48,080 bases of DNA from assembly GCA_016220085.1 (NCBI GenBank), contig JACRIN010000090.1:1-48080 (forward strand), read 5' to 3'. Below, in pieces: positions 32,735 through 41,584 of the stretch (the first letter of the stretch is position 1; every line of letters begins with the position of its first letter). Under the pieces are notes generated by a model. The model was not told where the DNA came from, did not search any database, and saw only the letters and a program-made list of their open reading frames with translations. A program made the position numbers and the translations under genes. Source of the stretch: Planctomycetota bacterium (GTDB lineage: Bacteria; Planctomycetota; UBA1135; GCA-002686595).

Positions 32735-33478
32735 ATGCGCCGAGTCGTCCGCGAAGCCCTCGACCCGCAGACAGCGGAAGCGCGGGCGCGACGACAGGCG
32801 GACGCTGATCGCGACGGCGAAGTCGGCGCGTGCGGCGTAGCCGCGAGATGGAAAGCGGCACGCCAGACGAACGATCTCCTAGCGGTCCACGCCGTGTTGA
32901 AGCGCATGGCGGGTCCGCGCGAGCGGTGCATGTACTGCCTGGATTCGCACGCGACGGACATCGAGCACTTCTGGCCGAAGGCGCCGTACCCCGAACGCAT
33001 GTTCGTGTGGCTGAACCTGCTCTTGTCCTGCGCGGAATGCGGTCGTTTCAAAGGCGAGCGATTCCCGCTCGACGGTCGCGCTCCATTGCTCGTCGATCCC
33101 ACGGTCGAGGATCCGTGGCAGTTCCTCGACTTCGAGCCGCGAACCGGAATCGTGATGGCTCGGTACGACGACGTCGCGGGCCAACAGGAGCCGAAGGGTG
33201 TCGCGACTGTCGATCTGCTCCAGCTCAACCAACGCGAGGCATTGAGTCACGGCTACCTCCGAACGTACTCCCGCTTGCGCGCGGCAGTCGAGGGCTCATT
33301 GACCACCGGTGTTCTCGACGCGAGCAGACTACTCCACGGCCTTCGCGCGGCAGACGATCACGGCTTGCTCGGCTGGTGCTTCTCCGAGCGCGGTGCCCAA
33401 GAAGCGCCCTTCAAGGACCTGCGCGCGAGACACCGGCAGGTCTGGGATCATTGCGTCAACGAAATCGCCCGGGGCTGA
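32735..33478 (+). CDS. ptuB: Septu-type HNH endonuclease PtuB
   Basis: 247 residues. The HNH/zinc site is explicit: C65-x2-C68 (RCMYCLD), DIEHFWPKAPYPER with E77-H78, VWLNLLLSCAECGRFKGERFPL with N94 and C99-x2-C102. This EHFxPK...WxNL...C..C...K layout is that of PtuB and retron-associated HNH effectors. LLVDPTVEDPWQFLDFEPRTG, also typical, follows. The ATG comes 3 bases after the ATPase stop with GAGGAGG upstream. In Septu, the PtuA ATPase holds PtuB, which cuts nucleic acid on phage infection. The nuclease reads intact even though the ATPase is interrupted. A short inverted repeat (33504-33521) lies in the gap to the convergent next gene. Confidence 0.82.
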   Translation: MRRVVREALDPQTAEARARRQADADRDGEVGACGVAARWKAARQTNDLLAVHAVLKRMAGPRERCMYCLDSHATDIEHFWPKAPYPERMFVWLNLLLSCAECGRFKGERFPLDGRAPLLVDPTVEDPWQFLDFEPRTGIVMARYDDVAGQQEPKGVATVDLLQLNQREALSHGYLRTYSRLRAAVEGSLTTGVLDASRLLHGLRAADDHGLLGWCFSERGAQEAPFKDLRARHRQVWDHCVNEIARG

Positions 33479-33522
33479 GCTGAACGGAACCCTCTGGTCA
33501 CCTCGTCGCGCGCGAGCGACGG

Positions 33523-34743
33523 CTAGCTCCGCGCCGCCGCGAGGATTTCCTCGTCGCGCAGTAGGCCCTTTGCGTTCTTCGCGACGGCGAGCACGGCGTC
33601 GACCGCCTTGTCGGTCGGGGCGATGCCGCGCTTCTCGAGGTACCAGATCACGTTCGACTTGCCTGACATCGGGCCGATCTTGATCACTTGCTCGAGGCCG
33701 ACCCTGTCGGCGGGCACGCCGGAGTAGACGCGGTTGGCGAGCCAGTGGTCGCCTTTCTTGAACGCCTTGATCACTGCGGCGGCGTGGACGCCGGTGCCGG
33801 TTTCGAAGGCGTCGGAGCCGAAGACGGAGTAGTTGGAGGGCAGCGGCACGCCGATGATCTTGTGCGCGAGCTTCACGTACTCGCCGAGGTGCGTCAGGTC
33901 GTTGTCGATCCAGCCGAGCAGCCGCAGGTTGACGAGCAGGAGGTCCATCTCGGTGTTGCCCGCGCGCTCGCCGACGCCGAGGGCGCACGCATGGACGCGC
34001 GACGCGCCGGCGCGCAAGGCGGCGAGTGAGTTGATCAGGCCGAGCCCGCGATCGCGGTGTCCGTGCCAATCGATGCCGACGTCGGCGCCGCTCTCCGCGA
34101 CGATCTCCTTCACGAAGCCGATCAGCGCACGCACGCCGTCGGGAGTCACGTGCCCGCACGTGTCGCAGACGCAGATGCGCCTCGCTCCGGCCTCGATCGC
34201 GGTCGAGTAGAGGGCGCGGACGTCCTCGGGCTTCGCTCGGGTCGTGTCCTCGGTCACGAACATGCACGGCAAGCCGTGCTTGACCGCGAAGGACACCGAT
34301 TCGCGGACCAAGCCGAGCATCTTCTCCATCTCCCAACCCTCCGCGAACTGGCGGATCGGTGAGGAGCCGATGAACGCGCACACCTCGATCGGCTCGCCGG
34401 TCGCTTGGGCGATGTCGACCACCGGTGCGATGTCGCTGACCAGCGTGCGGCAGGCGACGTTGGCCTTGATCTTCAGGCCCTTCATCTCCTTGACGAGCTT
34501 CGCGATGTGATGACGCGCCTGGTCGCCGGCGCCCGGCAGACCGACGTCGGCGGTCTGGATCCCGAGCTGATCCATCAGATGGATCAGACGGATCTTGTCG
34601 CTGAGCTCGGGATTGCGCGCCGACGGACTCTGCAGGCCGTCGCGCAGGGTCTCGTCGTCGAACTGGATCGTGGTCGGGCGCGGCGGGACGGTGCCGGCGA
34701 GGTTCCAGTCGTAGATCAGATCGTCGTGGTTCAAGTTGGACAT
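33523..34743 (-). CDS. LeuA-family DRE-TIM metallolyase (isopropylmalate/homocitrate synthase-like)
   Basis: 406 residues. The DRE-TIM signature DDETLRDGLQSP near residue 30, the metal ligands HGHRDRGLGL near 225, and ALGVGERAGNTEMD, the second family signature, are all present. It lacks the long C-terminal regulatory domain of 2-isopropylmalate synthase, so it is compatible with homocitrate, citramalate or re-citrate synthase-type activity. It condenses acetyl-CoA with a 2-oxo acid. It is divergent from aspartate kinase across 62 bases, which hints at amino-acid synthesis, possibly lysine-related, but the oxo-acid substrate is not settled by what I can read. Confidence 0.85.
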   Translation of the reverse strand: MSNLNHDDLIYDWNLAGTVPPRPTTIQFDDETLRDGLQSPSARNPELSDKIRLIHLMDQLGIQTADVGLPGAGDQARHHIAKLVKEMKGLKIKANVACRTLVSDIAPVVDIAQATGEPIEVCAFIGSSPIRQFAEGWEMEKMLGLVRESVSFAVKHGLPCMFVTEDTTRAKPEDVRALYSTAIEAGARRICVCDTCGHVTPDGVRALIGFVKEIVAESGADVGIDWHGHRDRGLGLINSLAALRAGASRVHACALGVGERAGNTEMDLLLVNLRLLGWIDNDLTHLGEYVKLAHKIIGVPLPSNYSVFGSDAFETGTGVHAAAVIKAFKKGDHWLANRVYSGVPADRVGLEQVIKIGPMSGKSNVIWYLEKRGIAPTDKAVDAVLAVAKNAKGLLRDEEILAAARS

Positions 34744-34780
34744 GGCCGGTCTCGCAGCTCGGGCGCGCGTGGGGAGCGAC

Positions 34781-34799
34781 TATCATAGGGAACGGTTCC
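34781..34799 (+). promoter_or_regulatory. Possible promoter/operator before aspartate kinase
   Basis: TATCAT (34781-34786) could be a -10 box, followed by the near-perfect palindrome GGAACGGTTCC (34789-34799), 6 bases before the GTG start. The palindrome could be an operator or part of a short leader. No -35 is obvious. Low confidence. Confidence 0.25.
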
Positions 34800-34805
34800 A
34801 CCCTC

Positions 34806-36092
34806 GTGATCGCTCCCATCGTGATGAAGTTCGGCGGCGCCGCGCTCGGCGACGGCGCGCGCGTTCGCCAGGCCGCCCGCCTGGTCGCGGAGCGTAGCGC
34901 GGAGCGGCCGATCGTCGTCGTCTCGGCGGCTTCCGGCGTCACCGATTTGCTCGAGCGCGCGGCCCGGGACGCCGCAACGGGCACCGTCGACGCGCGGACG
35001 ATTCGCCTGCGCCATCGCGGGCTGTTGTCGCAGCTCGGGCTCGAGCCCGAGCTCTTGAACCGGCTGCTCACCGAGCTCGGATTCGTGCTCGACGCGGTGC
35101 GCACGAAAGGCCGCCTCGAGCCGCGCGAGCGCGACGTGATCCTCTCCTTCGGCGAGCGGATGAGCGCGCGCGTCTTCGCTCCGGTGCTGCGCCGAGAGGG
35201 CCTCGAAGCGTCGCCGGTCGACGCGTTCGATCTCGGGTTGACCAGCGATTCGAACTACGGACGCGCGCGGCCGTTGCCCGCGGCGACCACGGCGATGGCG
35301 CGAGCTCTCGCGGCGATCCCGGGCGTCCCGGTGGTCACCGGGTTCCTCGCGATCGATCCGCAGGGCGATCTGACGACGCTCGGGCGCAACGGCTCCGACC
35401 TCACCGCGGCCTTGGTCGGCGAAGCGGTGCGCGCGAAGGAAGTCCAGTTCTGGAAGACGGTCGACGGCGTGATGACCGCCGATCCGAAGGTGGTGCCGAG
35501 CGCGCGCGCGGTCGAGAACCTGAGTTGGCGCGAAGCGGCGCTGCTCGGTTTCTTCGGCGCGAAGGTGCTCTTTCCGGAGGCGCTGGAGCCATTGGAGCGA
35601 GCGCGCATCGCCGCGCGCGTGTGCTCGGTCGATCGCGCGAACGAGCCCGGCACCCGAGTCGACGCCGGCACGTCGAACGACGGTCCGCGCGCGATCGCGT
35701 GTCGTCGGCGAGTCGTGCGCGTCGCGGTCGAGCTCGGCGGGCTCGAGGCGCGCGCGGAACGCCGTTCGCGCTTCCTCGCGGCGCTCGCGGACGCGCAACT
35801 CGAGCTCTACGCGCTCGACGAAGGCCCTGACGAGCTCGTCTGCGTCGTCGGCGAGAGCGAGCAGCTCGCCACCGTGCTGCAGATCGCCCGGGCGCGCGCT
35901 TCGGTCACCCGCGACCTCGCGTTGGTGACGTTGGTCGGCCGCGCGGCGCCGGAGCTCGAAACGCTCCCCGTGCGCGCCGCGTGGGTGCGCCCGGAGAGCG
36001 TTTCGCTGCTGGTCGACGAGGCGGAGCTCGAACGCACGGCGCGCGAGCTCCACACGCGCTGCTTCGAAGCGAGCGCGCCGAGCCTCGCCTGA
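34806..36092 (+). CDS. lysC: Aspartate kinase
   Basis: 428 residues; phosphorylates aspartate for Lys/Met/Thr synthesis. Seen: the N-terminal IVMKFGGAALG lysine motif, FGERMSARVFAPVL, GFLAIDPQGDLTTLGRNGSD with the Thr/Gly/Asn/Ser substrate loop, and VDGVMTADPKVVPSAR. The C-terminal ~130 residues hold two divergent ACT-like modules for feedback control. GTG 34806 was chosen; an in-frame ATG at 34824 would begin exactly at MKFGGA and is a reasonable alternative. The gene ends one base before the convergent basic-protein gene. Confidence 0.93.
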   Translation: MIAPIVMKFGGAALGDGARVRQAARLVAERSAERPIVVVSAASGVTDLLERAARDAATGTVDARTIRLRHRGLLSQLGLEPELLNRLLTELGFVLDAVRTKGRLEPRERDVILSFGERMSARVFAPVLRREGLEASPVDAFDLGLTSDSNYGRARPLPAATTAMARALAAIPGVPVVTGFLAIDPQGDLTTLGRNGSDLTAALVGEAVRAKEVQFWKTVDGVMTADPKVVPSARAVENLSWREAALLGFFGAKVLFPEALEPLERARIAARVCSVDRANEPGTRVDAGTSNDGPRAIACRRRVVRVAVELGGLEARAERRSRFLAALADAQLELYALDEGPDELVCVVGESEQLATVLQIARARASVTRDLALVTLVGRAAPELETLPVRAAWVRPESVSLLVDEAELERTARELHTRCFEASAPSLA

Positions 36093-36314
36093 TCAGACCT
36101 TCTTCGCGCCCTTCTTCGAGGCCGGCTTCGCGGCCTTCTTGGCGGAGGTCTTCGCGACGGCCTTGGTCCCGACCTTCGCGGTCTTGGACGTCGCGCGCAG
36201 GTCGACGGAGTTCGACTTCGCGTCGGACTGGGGGCTCCCGAACTTGCCTTCCTTGGTGTGGACGGCGGAGAGCTTCTTGCCCTTCGAGCTGCTGAGAGTG
36301 GTGCGCTTGGTCAT
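36093..36314 (-). CDS. Small Lys/Ala-rich basic protein
   Basis: 73 residues from ATG 36314 (MTKRTTLSSS). The N-terminal part SKGKKLSAVHTKEGKF reads like a folded KKLxAVxTKxGKF strand unit. The C-terminal 30 residues are a Lys-Ala-Ser tail with repeated KTA/KKA/KKG units similar to histone H1-like or nucleoid-associated tails. A DNA- or RNA-binding role is plausible from charge only. A longer frame to 36428 exists but its extra N-terminus lacks coding character. Tail-to-tail with aspartate kinase. Confidence 0.6.
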   Translation of the reverse strand: MTKRTTLSSSKGKKLSAVHTKEGKFGSPQSDAKSNSVDLRATSKTAKVGTKAVAKTSAKKAAKPASKKGAKKV

Positions 36315-36512
36315 GGGAACTTTCGATTCGAATGTTGGGGGGAGCGCGACCGACATGGCCGCGCCGGCAGGAAGCCTACCGTTCGCACGCCGCGCGCCCG
36401 CACACGGAATCGAGAGCCCACGCCGCACGTTCGAGCTCGTCGTCGCGTGATCGATGCGATCGCAAGCTCGCGAGCGACGACTTCGCGCGCATGCGAGCCG
36501 TGCGCCGCGACC

Positions 36513-37121
36513 TCAACCGCGCAGCAGTTTGAACGCGATGCGAGGCCCGAGGCCTTCTTTGTAGGCGAGCGAGATCCAGAGCAGCGCCATCGGCTCGAGC
36601 AGCCGCGCTCGCGAGAGCGGACCGCAATCCAACATGTCGAAACCGAGCTCGTGCCCGAGCTTCGAGACGACGTCCTTGACGCCGCGATCGTCGCCGCAGA
36701 AGAGCATGCTCGCCGCCTGGCCCGCGAACGCGGGTTGGGCGAAGTTCTGGGCGCCGAGCGAGTTGAAGCACTTCACGACGCGCGCGCCGGACGCCCAGTG
36801 CGCGACCTGCTCGCCGCCGGACGTCGTGTGACCGATCGTCAGCCCCGAGAGATCCTCCTCGAGCGGATTGGTGCAGTCGATCAGGATCTTGCCGGTCAGA
36901 TCGCCGCACGCCGCGAGCGTCTCGTGCGCGGCGCGCCACGGCGTCGCGAGCACGAGCACCTGCGCGAACTGCGCCGCCTCGAGCACCGTCGCGGACCGAC
37001 CACCGCCTTTTGTCGGCGCGCGCGGATCGCGGCGGCCGAAGACGACTTCGTGGCCGCGCGCAGACCAAAGTTCGCCGAGCGTGCCGCCGACATTGCCCGA
37101 ACCGAGGATGCCGATCTTCAT
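36513..37121 (-). CDS. NADPH-dependent F420 reductase-like oxidoreductase
   Basis: 202 residues. A single Rossmann domain starts IGILGSGNVGGTLGELW with the NADP-type FGRRDPRAP second strand. ILIDCTNPLEED and ARVVKCFNSLGAQNF follow, motifs of the F420H2:NADP oxidoreductase/NADP-oxidoreductase family (ProC/UGDH-like superfamily). F420 use is not established: many homologues act in F420-free bacteria. ATG 37121 was chosen from the glycine-rich start. Divergent from the cytochrome operon; the 220 bases between hold no other gene. Confidence 0.85.
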   Translation of the reverse strand: MKIGILGSGNVGGTLGELWSARGHEVVFGRRDPRAPTKGGGRSATVLEAAQFAQVLVLATPWRAAHETLAACGDLTGKILIDCTNPLEEDLSGLTIGHTTSGGEQVAHWASGARVVKCFNSLGAQNFAQPAFAGQAASMLFCGDDRGVKDVVSKLGHELGFDMLDCGPLSRARLLEPMALLWISLAYKEGLGPRIAFKLLRG

Positions 37122-37341
37122 GTGCGACTTCCGAGGGCGCGATTGCCCGAGGCGGGAAATGGAGGCGAGCGATTCGCTCGTGCCGACGATCGCGCCGGAC
37201 TCCCTCCAGCGTTCGAAGCTAGTCCGTTTCATGCGGAGCGTCCCTGACGCGCTCTGCGTACACCGGTGCCGCGGAGGGCGCACGCGAGCCGATTTCGCGA
37301 CTCCCGCGCTGCAGCGACGGCGGATAGGCTCCGCCACCGTG

Positions 37342-40146
37342 ATGATCGCGAGCCTCGCTCTCTGCGTTTCGAGCGTCCTTCCCGCGGAGCCGAGCGATCC
37401 GAGCCTCGCCGGCGAGGTGCGCATCGCGCGCGCCGGTTGCATCAACTGCCACGCGGGCGCCGCGCTGGCGCGCGAGCCCGCGCCGGAGCTCGGCGAAGTC
37501 GGGCGGAGGCTCGAACCGAGCTTCCTGCGCGCGTGGCTCGCGTCGCCCCAGCGCGTCAAGCCGGGTACGGCGATGCCCGACGTGCTCGCGACGTTGCCGG
37601 AAGGCGAGCGCGAGCGCGCGGGCGACGAGCTCGTGCACTTCCTCGTCTCGCACGACGGGCCGTTCGCCGCGGAGCCGAGCACGTTCGACGCGGCGGAGCT
37701 CGAGCGCGGACGCCAGCTCTACCACTCGGTCGGCTGCGTGCCGTGTCACGCGCCGCAGGAAGCGGTCGAGGACCTCGCGGTGCCGCTCTGGGATCTCGCG
37801 CTCGACACCGCGCTCGCGCCGCACGTCGCGACGTCGTTCCCCGATCCGGCGCAGAAGTGGCGCGTCGACGAGCTCGCGACGTTCCTGCGCGAGCCGCTCG
37901 CACTCCATCCCGCCGGCCGGATGCCGTCGCTCGCGCTCGATGAGGGCGAAGCGCGCGCGATCGCGGCGTACCTGTCGCGCTCGGCGATCGCCGCGATCGT
38001 CGAGCAACCCGGTTGGCGCCACGAGTACTTCGAGCAGACGTTCGCGCACGCCTCGCGCGGCTTCGACGGAGCGCCGCGGGTGCGCTCGGGCGTCGTCGCG
38101 AGCCTCGACGAGCTCTCCGAGCTCCCTCCGCACGCCGAGGACGGCTTCGCGTTCCAGTTCAGCGGTCTCGTCGAAGTCGTCGACGCCGGGCTGCATCGCT
38201 TCGCGCTGCGCTCGGACGACGGCTCGAAGCTCTGGGTCGACGGCAAGCTCGTGATCGACAACGACGGACCGCACGCGCCGGAGACGAAGAGCGCCGAAAT
38301 CTGGCTCGCGAAGGGCAGGCACGAGCTCTGCGTCGCGTACTTCGAGATCGCGGGCGGACAGGAGCTCGGATTGAAGTGGAAGTCCCCGCGCGGCGCGGAA
38401 GAGGCGCTTCCGGCGGAGCGCGTCGCGCATTGGAGTCTGTCGCTCGCGCCGAAAAGCGACGCGGCGTTCGCGGTCGACGCCGCGAAGGCCGAGCGCGGGC
38501 GCGAGCGCTTCGGGAGACTCGGTTGCGTGCGGTGTCACGAGCTCGAGGGCGTCGTCGATCCGCTGCCGAACCCCGGGAACCTGTCGCAGATCGCGGCGCA
38601 TGCCGACCGCGGCTGCCTCGCCGACGCGCCGACGGCGAACGTGCCTCGGTACGCGTTCGACGCCGCCGCTCGCGACGAGGTGCGCGCGGCGCTCGCGCTT
38701 TGCCGCGATCCGCAGCGTGCGCATGACGCGCGCCGACGCGTCGCCGTGCTGCTCGCCGACGCGAACTGCTACGCCTGTCACGCTCGTGACGGTCGCGGTG
38801 GGCCCGACCAAGCCAGCTCGGGCTACTTCGAAGCGCTGGTCGACGCCGACCTCGGCAACGAGGGCCGCGTTCCGCCCTCGCTCGACGGCGTCGGCGCGAA
38901 GTTGCACAGCGCGTGGCTCGAAAAGGTGCTCGCCGGTCGCGGCGTCGAGCGTCCGTACCTCGCGGTGCGGATGCCGGTGTTCGGCGAGCGGCGCGTGAGC
39001 GAGCTCCCGCGGCTCTTCGCCGAGCTCGACGGCGGCGGCGCCGAGCCGAAAGCGGTCGCGTTCGACGAGACGCTCGCGGAGGCGGGTCGCCGGCTCGCGG
39101 GCGACCAGGGGCTCGCCTGCATCCAATGCCACTCGTTCAACGGCACGCGTTCGCTCGGCATCCCCGCGGTCGATCTCGGTCACGTCGTCGAGCGCATCCG
39201 GCCGGAGTGGTTCGAGCGACTGCTCTTCGATCCGAAGTCGGTCGGGATGAACTCGCGCATGTCGACGTTCTGGATCGAGGACGCCGGCAAGCTCGTCAGT
39301 CCGGTCAAGGACGTGCTCGACGCCGATCCGCGTCGCCAGATCGAAGCGCTGTGGCAATACGTGTCGCTCGGGCGCGCGATGCCGTTGCCCGACGGGCTGG
39401 TCGTGTCGAAGAGCGAGTACGAAGTCGAAGTCGGACGCGAGCCGCGGATGGTCGGCGTGTTCTTCGACGGCGCGAGCCCGCGGACGATGCTGGTCGGTTT
39501 CCCCGAGCGCACGCACCTCGCGTTCGACGTCGAGAGCTCGTGCCTGGTCGCGGCGTGGCGCGGGCACTTCTTCAGCGGCGAAGGCACGTGGCTCGGCCGA
39601 GCCGGCGGGCTCGAGCAGCCGCAGGGCGAGAGCGTGATCGAGTTCGAGCGAGCGCCGCCCTTCGCGTTCCTCGTGAGCGAGCACGATTCCTGGCCGACGA
39701 CGATCGGGCGCGACGCGGGCTACCGCGTGCTCGGCTGGAAACGCGACGCAGACGGCCGGCCGAGCTTCCGCTACGCGCTCGGCGACGTCGTGATCGAGGA
39801 GCTCGACTATCCGTTGCTGTCGCCCGGGCCAGCGAAGCTGCGGCGGAGCTTCGAGCTGCGCGCGCCGCGCGACGTGAAGGACCTCCATTTCATGCTCCGC
39901 GGCCCTGCGGCGCGATCCGAGGCGCCCGCGGACTCGCGCGAGCTCTCGTTCTCGCACGACGGCATCCTGCCGGACTCAACGCGCGAAGTGACGTTCGGCG
40001 GGAGCCGAAGCGCGCGCATCGTCGTCGCCGCGTCGTCGTTCTACGGCATGGTCGTAGGCGAGCAGCTCGAGTGTCGCTTGCCCGTGGTGTTCGAACGCGA
40101 CGGCGCCGAGTTCGTCGCGCGGTTCGAAGTGGAGGTGTCGTGGTGA
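37342..40146 (+). CDS. Five-haem cytochrome c with PA14-like domain
   Basis: 934 residues, exported (short signal ending near LPAEP). Five CxxCH haem motifs: CINCH (33), CVPCH (132), CVRCH (395), CYACH (476) and CIQCH (593). Between the second and third lies a PA14-like beta-sandwich (FSGLVEVVDAGLHRFALRSDDGSKLWVDGKLVIDN). The C-terminal ~300 residues are haem-free and beta-rich. Such proteins occur in planctomycetes with sugar-dehydrogenase-like propellers and are thought to take part in periplasmic oxidation of carbohydrates; that role is inference. GTG 37339 is an alternative start. The stop overlaps the propeller gene start by 4 bp (GTGA). Confidence 0.88.
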   Translation: MIASLALCVSSVLPAEPSDPSLAGEVRIARAGCINCHAGAALAREPAPELGEVGRRLEPSFLRAWLASPQRVKPGTAMPDVLATLPEGERERAGDELVHFLVSHDGPFAAEPSTFDAAELERGRQLYHSVGCVPCHAPQEAVEDLAVPLWDLALDTALAPHVATSFPDPAQKWRVDELATFLREPLALHPAGRMPSLALDEGEARAIAAYLSRSAIAAIVEQPGWRHEYFEQTFAHASRGFDGAPRVRSGVVASLDELSELPPHAEDGFAFQFSGLVEVVDAGLHRFALRSDDGSKLWVDGKLVIDNDGPHAPETKSAEIWLAKGRHELCVAYFEIAGGQELGLKWKSPRGAEEALPAERVAHWSLSLAPKSDAAFAVDAAKAERGRERFGRLGCVRCHELEGVVDPLPNPGNLSQIAAHADRGCLADAPTANVPRYAFDAAARDEVRAALALCRDPQRAHDARRRVAVLLADANCYACHARDGRGGPDQASSGYFEALVDADLGNEGRVPPSLDGVGAKLHSAWLEKVLAGRGVERPYLAVRMPVFGERRVSELPRLFAELDGGGAEPKAVAFDETLAEAGRRLAGDQGLACIQCHSFNGTRSLGIPAVDLGHVVERIRPEWFERLLFDPKSVGMNSRMSTFWIEDAGKLVSPVKDVLDADPRRQIEALWQYVSLGRAMPLPDGLVVSKSEYEVEVGREPRMVGVFFDGASPRTMLVGFPERTHLAFDVESSCLVAAWRGHFFSGEGTWLGRAGGLEQPQGESVIEFERAPPFAFLVSEHDSWPTTIGRDAGYRVLGWKRDADGRPSFRYALGDVVIEELDYPLLSPGPAKLRRSFELRAPRDVKDLHFMLRGPAARSEAPADSRELSFSHDGILPDSTREVTFGGSRSARIVVAASSFYGMVVGEQLECRLPVVFERDGAEFVARFEVEVSW

Positions 40147-41582
40147 TCGCGCTCTTCCTCACGCTCGCGCTGCAAGGTGTTTCGCAAGACAGCGAAGCGT
40201 TCTACTACCGCGTCGAGTCGTTCGTGCCGCCGCCCGGAGTCGTGCTCGAAGTCAGCGGCATCACCACGCTCCCCGACGGACGACCGATGGTTTGCACGCG
40301 CCGCGGCCAAGTCTTCGTCGTCGACGACGCGTACGGCGCGGAGCCGGTCTTCAAGCTCTTCGTCGAAGGCTTGCAGGAGCCGATGGGGCTCCTGCCGAAG
40401 GACGGCTGGATCTACGTCACGCAACGCGCAGAGCTCTCGCGCATGCGCGACGTCGACGGCGACGATCGCATGGACGAGCTCGAGACGATCTGCGACGCCT
40501 GGAACATCAGCGGCAACTACCACGAGTACAACTTCGGGCCGGTGCTCGCGGACGACGGCAACTTCTGGATCACCACCAACCGTCCGTTCGGCGACGAGCC
40601 GTTCGGACACCAGAAGTGGCGCGGGTTCGCGCTGCGCATTTCGCCCGACGGCGTGATGAAGCCGATGTGCGCGGGCCTGCGTTCGCCGGCCGGGATCGCG
40701 AAGAGCCCGTGGGGCCAACTCTTCTACACCGACAACCAAGGCGAGTGGGTTGGCACCGGCAAGCTCAGCGTGCTCGTCGACGGCGGCTTCTACGGCCATC
40801 CGTGGGGCATTTTCTCGTGCGCCGATCCGCTGTGGACGTTCGAGCGGCCGCGCGAACCGCCGAACGAGGTCAAGTGCTTCGAAGTGCGCGCGACGTGTCC
40901 GACGTACGAGCTCCCGGTCGTCTGGTTCCCCTACGACAAGACCGGTCGCTCGCAGTGCGGCTTCGTGTGGGACACGACCGACGGCAAGTTCGGACCTTTC
41001 GCCGGCCAGCTCTTCATCGGCGATCAGTACCAAGCGTCGGTCGTGCGCGTCGCGCTCGACCAGGTCGAAGGGCGTTGGCAAGGCGCGGTCTTCCCGTTCC
41101 GAAAAGGTCTAGCGAGCGGCGTGATCCGCGTCGGCTGGGACGCGCACGGCGGTTTGCTCTGCGGCGAAACCGATCGCGGCTGGGGCAGTCTCGGCACGAA
41201 GCCGTGGGGCCTCGAACGGCTGACGTGGACCGGCGAGACGCCGTTCGAGATCCTCGCGATGCGCGCGCGGCCGGATGGGTTCGAACTCGAGTTCACGCGC
41301 GAGCTCGACGTCGAGCTCGCCGCGACGGTCTCGAGTTGGCGCTTCGAGAGCTACACGTACTTGCACCACGAGCAGTACGGCAGCGACGAGGTCGATCGCG
41401 GCACGCCGAGCGTGCGTGCGGCGACGGTGACCGACGACCGACGGCGCGTTCGACTGACGGTCGACGACTTGCGCGCCGGCTACGTGCACGAGCTCCACGC
41501 CGACGGCGTCCGCGACGCGCGCGGCGCGAAGCTCTTGCACGCCGACGCCTACTACACTCTCAACGCGATCCCGCGGAGGTAG
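40143..41582 (+). CDS. Secreted glucose/sorbosone-dehydrogenase-like beta-propeller protein
   Basis: 479 residues with an N-terminal signal (MIALFLTLALQG). Propeller features: VSGITTLPDGRPMVCTRRGQVFVVDD, QEPMGLLPKDGWIYVTQRAELSRMRD, DVDGDDRMDELETI, GLRSPAGIAKSPWGQLFYTDNQGEWVGT, and QLFIGDQYQASVVRV. The pattern resembles PQQ-sugar-dehydrogenase-like subunits that accompany multihaem cytochromes in planctomycetes. It may pass electrons to the cytochrome translated just upstream. Cofactor residues were not mapped. The GTG start overlaps the cytochrome stop, so expression is coupled. Confidence 0.85.
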   Translation: MIALFLTLALQGVSQDSEAFYYRVESFVPPPGVVLEVSGITTLPDGRPMVCTRRGQVFVVDDAYGAEPVFKLFVEGLQEPMGLLPKDGWIYVTQRAELSRMRDVDGDDRMDELETICDAWNISGNYHEYNFGPVLADDGNFWITTNRPFGDEPFGHQKWRGFALRISPDGVMKPMCAGLRSPAGIAKSPWGQLFYTDNQGEWVGTGKLSVLVDGGFYGHPWGIFSCADPLWTFERPREPPNEVKCFEVRATCPTYELPVVWFPYDKTGRSQCGFVWDTTDGKFGPFAGQLFIGDQYQASVVRVALDQVEGRWQGAVFPFRKGLASGVIRVGWDAHGGLLCGETDRGWGSLGTKPWGLERLTWTGETPFEILAMRARPDGFELEFTRELDVELAATVSSWRFESYTYLHHEQYGSDEVDRGTPSVRAATVTDDRRRVRLTVDDLRAGYVHELHADGVRDARGAKLLHADAYYTLNAIPRR

Positions 41583-41584
41583 CC

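Noticed and set aside
37219..39957. 912-codon minus-strand frame opposite the cytochrome gene
   Set aside because: Antisense shadow. The plus strand has five CxxCH motifs and a PA14-like domain.
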